Below, piece after piece: positions 1 to 5,204 of a stretch of DNA of 5,204 nt. The position numbers and the translations under genes were made by a program. Under the pieces are notes generated by a model. It ran no database searches, was not told where the DNA came from, and saw nothing but the letters and a program-made list of their open reading frames with translations. The stretch lies in assembly GCA_015904045.1 (NCBI GenBank), contig JABMDG010000083.1:6823-12026 (forward strand), read 5' to 3'. Source of the DNA: Nitrospira sp. GTDB lineage: Bacteria > Nitrospirota > Nitrospiria > Nitrospirales > Nitrospiraceae. Positions within the stretch are counted from its first letter, which is position 1; each line of letters opens with the position of its first letter.

Positions 1-241
1 GCTTGAGATAGAGTGTCCGCTCCCCGGCTGCACCAACCCATCTCACAACAAGCTGGTCGTGATCGAATCCACCCGCGGCAACCGTTAACGCTGAAAATGA
101 AGCCGATTCCGATCGGTCTTCGGCGGCGCCGGACAGGAACATGACCGTGATCCCGAGATCTTCGACCTGAACCAGGCAAGGCTCGCCGCTCGCGGGAAAT
201 TCCTGGCCGAAACAGAGGGCATTGGGCTGGAATTCGGTCAT
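1..241 (-). CDS. N-terminal part of an unidentified protein (runs off the left edge)
   Basis: An open frame starts at ATG 241-239 and continues without a stop for 80 codons to base 1, so only the N-terminus is visible. The translation begins MTEFQPNALCFGQEF and later reads GGFDHDQLVVRW and ERTLYLK. It has no signal peptide or membrane segment and looks like a small beta-rich soluble domain with alternating hydrophobic residues. A modest Shine-Dalgarno match (GGGAA, 253-249) lies 7 nt before the ATG. The gene is co-oriented with AIM24 upstream and separated from it by a 124-bp palindrome. The GGFDHDQL...RTLYL pattern vaguely recalls N-terminal domains fused to M48-type metallopeptidases, but no catalytic motif is in view, so I assign no function. 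The coding call is supported by the uninterrupted frame, the RBS and the gene order; the identity is unknown. Confidence 0.75.
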   Translation of the reverse strand, partial: MTEFQPNALCFGQEFPASGEPCLVQVEDLGITVMFLSGAAEDRSESASFSALTVAAGGFDHDQLVVRWVGAAGERTLYLK

Positions 242-248
242 AGCATGG

Positions 249-253
249 TTCCC
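249..253 (-). promoter_or_regulatory. Probable ribosome binding site for the left-edge gene
   Basis: GGGAA on the minus strand lies 7 nt before ATG 241-239. An out-of-frame ATG at 246-244 reads ATG-CTA-TGA and overlaps the true start, so it could only encode two residues. Confidence 0.4.
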
Positions 254-284
254 GATTGATTCATTGACATCGGAATGTTCTCGC

Positions 285-408
285 GCGGATGCTCAAAACG
301 GCGGCCAACGCGGCCGCAGGCGAGAAAGAACCGCAGGCGTACCCTCTGGGGTACGTTGAGGATTGTTTCGAGCCGAGAACAAAGTTGGCGGGCGTTTTCA
401 GCATCCGC
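285..408. repeat. 124-bp long imperfect palindrome (REP/MITE-like intergenic element)
   Basis: The outer arms 285-309 and 384-408 are reverse complements at 22 of 25 positions; each carries GCGGATGCT at its outer end and GCCAAC at its inner end. The centre is a perfect 7-bp stem CGTACCC/GGGTACG (338-344 and 349-355) with the 4-base loop TCTG. Both are centred on 346.5, and an intermediate block (319-332 against 361-374) also pairs at 10 of 14 positions in the same register, so this is one long hairpin or cruciform. A second local stem GCGGCC/GGCCGC (301-306, 312-317) could compete with the left arm. The right arm ends on the last base of the AIM24 stop codon (TAG, 410-408). No U-tract follows, so it is not a classic terminator. 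The overall look matches a dispersed element I associate with Nitrospira-like genomes, from memory only. Confidence 0.85.
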
Positions 409-1091
409 TACTCGGAGACTGGGATGAACTGCCGTATCCAGTTGCCGAAACTGCCTGGATTGCGGCTCTGAATATAGACCACGCCAGGCCCACGGAACCG
501 GCAGACGAATCCCTCGCCCGACGTGAAACTTGCTACCCACCCGGATGCCGCTTTCTCGATGTTGTAGGACGTAGTCGCCGACCAGGCCACGAGATGGCTG
601 TTGTCAACGATATATTCCTGGTCCGGTTTCAACTCAATCTTGTGAATCGCGCCGAAGCTGTTCAGGATCAGTGTGCCCTTGCCGCTGACCTTCAAAATAA
701 AGAACCCTTCTCCTCCCATGAGCCCCCGGCTCAGACTCTGCATTTTGCTCTCAATATTGACCGACTCGGCACCGGCCAAAAAGCCGTCTTTCTGAACCAG
801 ATACTCATTGACGCCATCAAGCTCCATGATCACGATTTCTCCGGGAACCGTCGGCGCCAGCAAGACTTCGCCGGGCCCGCGGCTTGCCCGCAAGGTTTGG
901 AAGAAAAACTTTTCTCCCGTCAGCAACTTCCTAGACAGCGCGCCGAGGAACCCGCCTTCCATCTTACTTTCGATGTCGATGGTCGGCGACGACGCCACCA
1001 TCGCGCCGGATTCGGCCTTGATGTGCTCGCCAGCCGCCAATTCGACCCGCACCATCGGAAACGCCCCGGGATACAGAATGTCGCTTTTCAT
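408..1091 (-). CDS. AIM24 / TIGR00266 family protein
   Basis: A 227-residue protein of typical length for the AIM24/TIGR00266 family. The family has a beta-rich fold related to the TRAP-like (Trp RNA-binding attenuation protein-like) superfamily. The namesake is a yeast mitochondrial protein; the bacterial function is not settled. Visible signatures are GEHIKAESGAMV (residues 21-32), LLTGEKFFFQ (56-65), the PGEIVIMEL strand (83-91), GGEGFFILKVSGKG (126-139) and the near-terminal SGEGFVCRFRGPGVVYIQSRN (191-211). There is no signal peptide or membrane segment, so it is probably cytoplasmic. The ATG at 1091 is preceded by a strong purine-rich site (AAGGA, 5 nt spacing) and no earlier in-frame start is needed. 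It lies downstream of the amidohydrolase in the same direction, across a 159-bp gap holding an inverted repeat. The stop is TAG at 410-408. The family assignment is firm; the role is unknown. Confidence 0.93.
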   Translation of the reverse strand: MKSDILYPGAFPMVRVELAAGEHIKAESGAMVASSPTIDIESKMEGGFLGALSRKLLTGEKFFFQTLRASRGPGEVLLAPTVPGEIVIMELDGVNEYLVQKDGFLAGAESVNIESKMQSLSRGLMGGEGFFILKVSGKGTLILNSFGAIHKIELKPDQEYIVDNSHLVAWSATTSYNIEKAASGWVASFTSGEGFVCRFRGPGVVYIQSRNPGSFGNWIRQFIPVSE

Positions 1092-1096
1092 GTATG

Positions 1097-1106
1097 TCCT
1101 TCCTTC
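1097..1106 (-). promoter_or_regulatory. Ribosome binding site of the AIM24 gene
   Basis: The minus strand reads GGAAGGAAGGA before CATAC and the ATG at 1091. The AAGGA core (1101-1097) is 5 nt from the start, with a second GGAAG copy just upstream, giving a strong site that fixes the start codon. Confidence 0.75.
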
Positions 1107-1125
1107 CCTTCACCATCACTCACTT

Positions 1126-1243
1126 GGATAGGGCAGATCAGTGCCTGACTGCGCGCATGCACCGAGCACCGCCCGTTGTGATAACCATTCGATCATTCCC
1201 GTGTGCGCGGTGCGCGAGCACAAGACACTGATCTGCCCTGTCC
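1126..1243. repeat. 118-bp inverted-repeat element between the amidohydrolase and AIM24 genes
   Basis: The terminal arms 1126-1146 and 1223-1243 are reverse complements at 19 of 21 positions, including an uninterrupted 14-base match (AGGGCAGATCAGTG, 1130-1143, against its complement at 1226-1239). Further in, CGCGC plus ACCGAGCAC (1152-1156, 1161-1169) pairs with the stretch 1203-1216 apart from a 4-base bulge and one mismatch. The unpaired loop is about 1170-1202. In the amidohydrolase mRNA the element begins 7 nt after the TGA and would fold into a long hairpin; no U-tract follows it. It ends about 34 nt before the AIM24 ATG. Possible roles are a mobile palindromic repeat, a 3'-end stabiliser, or an attenuator before AIM24. 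It shares no obvious sequence with the 285-408 element. Confidence 0.82.
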
Positions 1244-1250
1244 ATCCCAC

Positions 1251-2735
1251 TCATCCCGCCACCCATCCATACGCCCGATGACTCGGCTCCGGCCCTTCTT
1301 CCAGATAGCTCATTCTCAATCGGCCGAGGATATCCTGAGGCACGGCGTTTCTTGTCGCCTTCACATCGATTCCAAACACTCGCGCCGCATTCAGCCCGAA
1401 AATCCGCTCTTTCACTTGTCTCGTCAACGGGTGATAGCGATGCTGTTCAATTAGTTGATCGGGAATCTGGAACCGCTTGAACGCTTCGATCTGCCATTGC
1501 GGAGTCCCGTACCAAATCGAGTCGGTTCCCCACAACACATGATCGGCGCCGAACGCCCCGATGATCTGTCCGAGCAGATGGGCGCAGACCGTCGGATGGG
1601 TGGTCACCAATTGCGCAAAGGTTGAACCGAGTTCCATATAGATGTTGGCGATTTCCGGATGCTGTTGTTTCAGGCGGCAGAATTCTGTTGTCCAAGGAAT
1701 CTGGCCGGTCTTCGCAAACACCTCATCCACGGACGTAGTCCCCCTGAACCCTGAGTGATAGACGAGAAAGTCGATGTCGGGGAAATCCCTGGCGGCTTTG
1801 ATCACATCCTTTGGATGGTTGTACTCCGGCACAGGCCCCAGCGGCAATCCTTTATGAACACAGAGGCGCTTCACATTCAGCTTCTGCGCCTGTGCCAACA
1901 TTGGGTAGGCAATCTTCTCGTCATCCATCCACCAGCCCCGGTCGAACCCTTTCGGGCAGGAGCCGGTATAGCACTTCCACGCATCGACGTGGAGCGTTTC
2001 GGCCTGCATGGCCATGAAGTCCAGATCCGCGGCACCCAACTGCGGCGTTGCCAGCCCGTGCGCGAGCATCCGCTGCGAACCGGCCACACGGTTGATCTCG
2101 TCGCGAATATGCGCCATTTCGGCCGGCGGCACCACCGCTTCGTGCGGATACGGCCCGGGCGGCGTACTGATCAACCCAATGGCCGTTTCGCTGTCGAGGA
2201 ACACTTCTTTCACAAAATTCCTCCACGAGAGATCATCGATGGTTCCCCGGTCATCCTTGAGGTTCGGGTTGAGCCCCGCCTCCCGAATGTACCGTCTGAG
2301 TGACAATAACGCTTGTTTGGACACGGCACCTTTTCGAGACGCTTCGGCATCGGCCGGATCGTACTGAGACCCAACGTAGTGCGTCTGCACATCAAGGATG
2401 AAATAGGGCGTGCCCTGCTGCTCCGCGAACGCCGCCGTTTCGAACAGCTCAACCTCGCCGATGTCGAAGAAGCGGCCAAAGACGGCATTCATCGCCAGCA
2501 TGGCCGCGGCCATCCCTCCTGTGGTCTTGAGGAACTCACGGCGTGACAGGCCCTTGACGGAGGCGGTCCGGCCCACCAGCGCCACCACCGCCTGCTCCAC
2601 CCTGGCCTGGTCTCTTGTCTGTCCGATGGGAGTGAATTCTTCGTTGGAAACGACTTGCGTTGGAATGGGCGATGGAAACGTCTTGCCCTGCTGCATGACC
2701 GACGCACTGTTCATCCAAAACCGCGCCGCTGCCAT
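1251..2735 (-). CDS. Tat-exported amidohydrolase_2 (ACMSD-like) family metal-dependent hydrolase
   Basis: A 494-residue protein with the start placed at ATG 2735-2733. A GAGAGG site sits 6 nt upstream and a promoter just before it. The frame stays open to 2864, but that would overlap the preceding gene and exclude the promoter. A twin-arginine signal SRREFLKTT occurs at residues 64-72, followed by a short hydrophobic stretch (73-87), implying folded export to the periplasm; AFA (102-104) is a possible cleavage site. The catalytic domain of the amidohydrolase_2 TIM-barrel type follows, with DVQTH (115-119), WKCYTG (253-258), VHKG (His294), YHSG (His327) and GTDS (Asp405), matching the metal-site order of that superfamily. 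The first His of the usual HxH is Gln117. The 63-residue leader before the RR motif is long, yet its IPTQVVSNEEFTP segment resembles what I recall from other members of this subfamily. The substrate is unknown; hydrolase or decarboxylase activity are both possible. Confidence 0.9.
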   Translation of the reverse strand: MAAARFWMNSASVMQQGKTFPSPIPTQVVSNEEFTPIGQTRDQARVEQAVVALVGRTASVKGLSRREFLKTTGGMAAAMLAMNAVFGRFFDIGEVELFETAAFAEQQGTPYFILDVQTHYVGSQYDPADAEASRKGAVSKQALLSLRRYIREAGLNPNLKDDRGTIDDLSWRNFVKEVFLDSETAIGLISTPPGPYPHEAVVPPAEMAHIRDEINRVAGSQRMLAHGLATPQLGAADLDFMAMQAETLHVDAWKCYTGSCPKGFDRGWWMDDEKIAYPMLAQAQKLNVKRLCVHKGLPLGPVPEYNHPKDVIKAARDFPDIDFLVYHSGFRGTTSVDEVFAKTGQIPWTTEFCRLKQQHPEIANIYMELGSTFAQLVTTHPTVCAHLLGQIIGAFGADHVLWGTDSIWYGTPQWQIEAFKRFQIPDQLIEQHRYHPLTRQVKERIFGLNAARVFGIDVKATRNAVPQDILGRLRMSYLEEGPEPSHRAYGWVAG

Positions 2736-2741
2736 CAGTAG

Positions 2742-2747
2742 CCTCTC
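2742..2747 (-). promoter_or_regulatory. Ribosome binding site deciding the amidohydrolase start
   Basis: GAGAGG on the minus strand is 6 nt before ATG 2735-2733. The alternative in-frame ATGs at 2714 and 2696 have no comparable purine-rich site at suitable distance, so 2735 is preferred. Confidence 0.65.
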
Positions 2748-2768
2748 ACAGCGTCCACCGTGCGCGCG

Positions 2769-2797
2769 ATTGTGTGAAATACCGCCGGCGGTGTCAA
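2769..2797 (-). promoter_or_regulatory. Sigma70-type promoter of the amidohydrolase gene
   Basis: On the minus strand a perfect -35 box TTGACA (2797-2792) is followed by exactly 17 bases and CACAAT (2774-2769), matching 4 of 6 bases of the -10 consensus including the key A and final T. The expected transcription start is near 2762, giving a leader of about 26 nt that contains the RBS. It sits wholly in the gap between two genes. Seen by eye only. Confidence 0.6.
2781..2792. promoter_or_regulatory. 12-bp palindrome in the promoter spacer (possible operator)
   Basis: ACCGCCGGCGGT is a perfect 12-base palindrome that covers the last base of the -35 box and most of the spacer. A further GGCGGT copy (2809-2804, minus strand) lies upstream and could pair with the ACCGCC half instead. 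A dimeric repressor site is possible, as is a chance GC-rich palindrome. Confidence 0.35.
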
Positions 2798-2817
2798 GCA
2801 CGAACCGCCTGGGTTGT

Positions 2818-5204
2818 TTATCTGGACTTGGCAGTTGCGGCAGACGCTTTGAGTGCAGCGGCAACGGCGTGATTGACCGGGATGGCCACCACGACGTCGG
2901 CCTGTGGATCGGCGTCCTGGTCTTGTCCGTCGTGTCCCACGCTATACAGAACGCCTTTCTTCAGATTCACCAGCATCGGGAATCCGGTGTAGGGGTCATA
3001 GAAATCCTGTCCGGCCTTGGCGATGCGCGGCATGAGCTCGGCGTCCTGAGGACCACGGCGTATCCAGGCTTGCAAACTGGCGAGACGCAAATGCGCATCG
3101 GTGTCGACGACCAACCCATTGTAGAGATCCCATGGCGCCAAGGGTTCCAGCCCCACAATGTTTTCGATCGGATTGGCAAAATGGTCCATAACCGTCTTGG
3201 CCGGGAAACGGATGTACTCGCTCCATTTCGGCAAGGCTCCATATCGCCCTTCACCGGCGGCTTTGTACGACGCTTCGTAGTAGTCCGCATACCGGTTGAG
3301 GCGGCGCTGTTCCGGCAAGGGAAGCACCGACGCAATAGCGGCAAGCACCGTTTGCTCTTCACCCTTCTCGGCCTTCAACTTGGCATCGAAGGTCTTTGCC
3401 GCGGAGACCAATTCACTCTGCATCGGCCAACGGAGCGAGAGTTCGCTCTGCTCGAGGGGCCGAACCATCTTGGCCAATCGGCCGAGATATGTTCCGTCGA
3501 CATCAGGCTGGACCAGCAGACCGGAGACCACCGCGATGTCATCGTTCAAGGCTCGGAGCGCCAGCGTTTTCACAGGCAATGTCCTCGCCTGGCTGAGCAC
3601 GATTCGCCACGCCTCCATGTCCGTCTCAATCCGATCCACACCCACGTCAGTGCCCTTCGCAAACCCCTCCGCGATGTAGAGGTGTTGCGTGAGCGTGATC
3701 GCCGCGCATGGCGGACTGGTCGCCTGGCCATAGCCCCAATCTTCGAATGATAGCCGGTGCCACTGTTGATACCGGCCGAGCACGCCTCCAGCTTGATTGA
3801 CCCACCCCTCGATCGTTCCGCGATGTGAGGTAAACCGCCCGACGGGATTCGATTCCTTGAACCATCCGTTCAAGACTTTGCCGGAGGCATTCGATTGCCC
3901 GCCGGACGCATCACCACCGCTTCCTCCAAGACACGCCAGCGCCCTATCTGCGTCTTTGTCGTCGGGCTTCCGCTCAAATCCGGCTTGGATGGGGTCTTGA
4001 TCCATCGACACATCGAAACCCATCAGAACCAAATAGCCATTCTTTCTCAGATCGCCCAGAGTTCGCTGCGGACTCGTGGTCATGCTTCCATATGTGGAAG
4101 ATGGGGGCTCCTCCATGATGACCCAGACCAATCCCACGGCGCCGATTGCCAGCCCGGCGCACAGGCCTGCCAGCACCACCAACCCAATAAGGGACGCCAC
4201 AATGGCACGCGTGGTGGAAAAACAGGACCCGATAAAGGCCGAGATGGTGCGTGCGACGCGGCTTAATCCAAATCGAGTTTTCCGACGCGGCTGTTTCGGG
4301 ATCGGACGTGACCGTGTTTCTGCTCGCGCAGAGTGACCGGATGACTCAAAGAGTACATCGACGGCAGCCGCAACCGCCGATGTACGATGGCTCATGTCTT
4401 GATTATCCCATGTCGGTTCCGGCAACTCGGTTTCCGCGATGGACGACGCGTGTGATTCCCCGACGAATCGGATGGACTCGCCAGGTTGTATCGACCCATC
4501 TTGTTTCGGTGGTAAGTCGAGAAGGGATGCTTTCGCCTCGGTCAGCACCGGCTCTTGCCACAGATGCTGTTTGGTCTGGGGAGGAGGAAGAGGCTCTTCA
4601 GTGAACGGCTTGGCCTCAGCCAGCTCCGGCTCTGGCTGCGAGACCGTTTCCGGAACCGCCGTCTCGGGAGCATCGGTCTGATCCGCTCGGCCACCTGTCA
4701 TCCGATGATCAAAATCGGAGACTGTCACTGGCGAGGCCGGCTCCGCCTGAGATGCGGCCTGGTCTGAATAAGAATCAACCGGAAACTCCGTTGATTCCGG
4801 TTTCAGCGAAAAGATTGTCTCTTCCCGCCGCGTATCAGACAGGGACTCCTCGGCAAACAATGGCGAATAAGCAGGTTCCGGTGAGGAGAGCGATGTTGTC
4901 GGTTCAACTGGTGCCGCAACCTCACCGGCAAATGAAAATACTGGAGGCTGTTGTTCGGTTATCGCTTCGGTTGCATGCTCGTCAGCCAGGGACTGCTCCG
5001 ACGGTACGTCTGCAGGAGAAACTTCCGGCTCTGACACCTGTAGAGCACATAACGGGTCCGCAAGGGAGAAGGCCGACATCTCCGGCTCAGCGCCTGCCGT
5101 GGCTACACTGGATGGTGGAAGACCCTGCTCACTAACCGGTTCCGGATACGACGCCTCGACCGGCTCGGCCTCGCGCAGCAATACGGCTGATTGATCAACG
5201 GGAG
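2818..5204 (-). CDS. Large single-pass membrane protein with acidic disordered N-terminus; 5' end outside the window
   Basis: The frame is open from the window edge to the TAA at 2820-2818 (795 whole codons). The first possible start is a TTG at 5181 without a Shine-Dalgarno site, and coding continues above it, so the true start is probably outside. Numbering from that TTG: residues 1-270 are rich in Pro, Glu, Ser and Ala and almost certainly disordered; 289-311 are strongly basic (RSRPIPKQPRRKTRF); about 327-356 form one membrane helix; 357-787 form a folded domain. The positive-inside rule puts the acidic tail in the cytoplasm and the C-terminal domain in the periplasm. That domain has Cys417 and Cys492, a Gly/Ser linker (419-434), an amphipathic helical region (about 584-645) and a terminal DPYTGFP...GVLYSVGHDGQDQDAD motif (729-758), reminiscent of the Asp-rich ends of type II secretion pseudopilins. 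I do not recognise the family and assign no function. Confidence 0.85.
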   Translation of the reverse strand, partial: PVDQSAVLLREAEPVEASYPEPVSEQGLPPSSVATAGAEPEMSAFSLADPLCALQVSEPEVSPADVPSEQSLADEHATEAITEQQPPVFSFAGEVAAPVEPTTSLSSPEPAYSPLFAEESLSDTRREETIFSLKPESTEFPVDSYSDQAASQAEPASPVTVSDFDHRMTGGRADQTDAPETAVPETVSQPEPELAEAKPFTEEPLPPPQTKQHLWQEPVLTEAKASLLDLPPKQDGSIQPGESIRFVGESHASSIAETELPEPTWDNQDMSHRTSAVAAAVDVLFESSGHSARAETRSRPIPKQPRRKTRFGLSRVARTISAFIGSCFSTTRAIVASLIGLVVLAGLCAGLAIGAVGLVWVIMEEPPSSTYGSMTTSPQRTLGDLRKNGYLVLMGFDVSMDQDPIQAGFERKPDDKDADRALACLGGSGGDASGGQSNASGKVLNGWFKESNPVGRFTSHRGTIEGWVNQAGGVLGRYQQWHRLSFEDWGYGQATSPPCAAITLTQHLYIAEGFAKGTDVGVDRIETDMEAWRIVLSQARTLPVKTLALRALNDDIAVVSGLLVQPDVDGTYLGRLAKMVRPLEQSELSLRWPMQSELVSAAKTFDAKLKAEKGEEQTVLAAIASVLPLPEQRRLNRYADYYEASYKAAGEGRYGALPKWSEYIRFPAKTVMDHFANPIENIVGLEPLAPWDLYNGLVVDTDAHLRLASLQAWIRRGPQDAELMPRIAKAGQDFYDPYTGFPMLVNLKKGVLYSVGHDGQDQDADPQADVVVAIPVNHAVAAALKASAATAKSR

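Noticed and set aside
289..471. 60-codon plus-strand ORF beginning MLKTAANAAAGEKEP
   Set aside because: It reads straight through the 285-408 palindrome and into the antisense of AIM24, so it is a repeat-derived artefact.
238..540. 100-codon minus-strand ORF whose TGA overlaps the ATG at 241
   Set aside because: It overlaps the AIM24 C-terminus in another frame and then reads through the palindrome; the ATGA-type overlap looks like operon coupling but the product is basic, low-quality sequence with no RBS.
363..1148. 261-codon plus-strand open frame opposite AIM24
   Set aside because: Fully antisense to a clear family member and beginning inside the palindrome; its sequence resembles no domain I know.
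242..1250. Intrinsic terminators in the gaps after AIM24 and the amidohydrolase
   Set aside because: Strong hairpins exist in both gaps, but neither is followed by a U-tract in the minus-strand RNA, so I list them as repeats only.
1092..1250. Separate sigma70 promoter for AIM24 inside the inverted-repeat loop
   Set aside because: TATCAC-like and TTGTGC-like hexamers occur, but no pair has both acceptable boxes and a 16-18 base spacer.
1755..2303. 182-codon plus-strand open frame
   Set aside because: Antisense shadow of the amidohydrolase; the opposite strand carries all the catalytic motifs.
2736..2864. Upstream extension of the amidohydrolase to the ATG at 2864
   Set aside because: It would overlap the preceding gene by 47 bases, place the promoter inside the coding region, and ignore the good RBS before 2735.
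2410..3750. 446-codon plus-strand open frame
   Set aside because: It lies antisense to two well-supported genes, spans the promoter and gap between them, and its Arg/Ser/Cys-rich product looks like an antisense shadow in GC-rich DNA.

Overview
The window is a GC-rich bacterial chromosome segment with four genes, all on the minus strand, so transcription runs from the right edge to the left. No RNA gene, transposase or CRISPR array is visible. A Tat-exported enzyme and a single-pass protein with a likely periplasmic domain point to a Gram-negative-type cell. The protein style and one palindromic intergenic element remind me of Nitrospira (Nitrospirota). That is recollection, not a search result, and should be treated as a lead.

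Layout in order of transcription. (1) 5204-2818: the C-terminal 795 codons of a large bitopic membrane protein whose 5' end lies beyond the window. It has a long acidic Pro/Glu/Ser-rich tail, a basic patch, one membrane helix and a folded domain of unknown function. (2) 2817-2736: an intergenic gap with a good sigma70-type promoter whose spacer holds a 12-bp palindrome. (3) 2735-1251: a Tat-dependent amidohydrolase_2 (ACMSD-like) enzyme. (4) 1250-1092: a gap mostly filled by a 118-bp inverted repeat. (5) 1091-408: an AIM24/TIGR00266 family protein. (6) 408-285: a 124-bp palindrome centred on a 7-bp stem with a 4-nt loop, whose outer arm touches the AIM24 stop codon. (7) 241-1: the first 80 codons of a further gene that runs off the left edge.

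No shared pathway is evident. The amidohydrolase appears to have its own promoter. AIM24 and the left-edge gene may be read from it through the palindromes, or from promoters I cannot recognise. The most unusual content is the pair of long, unrelated inverted repeats at two successive junctions, followed by the architecture of the large membrane protein.
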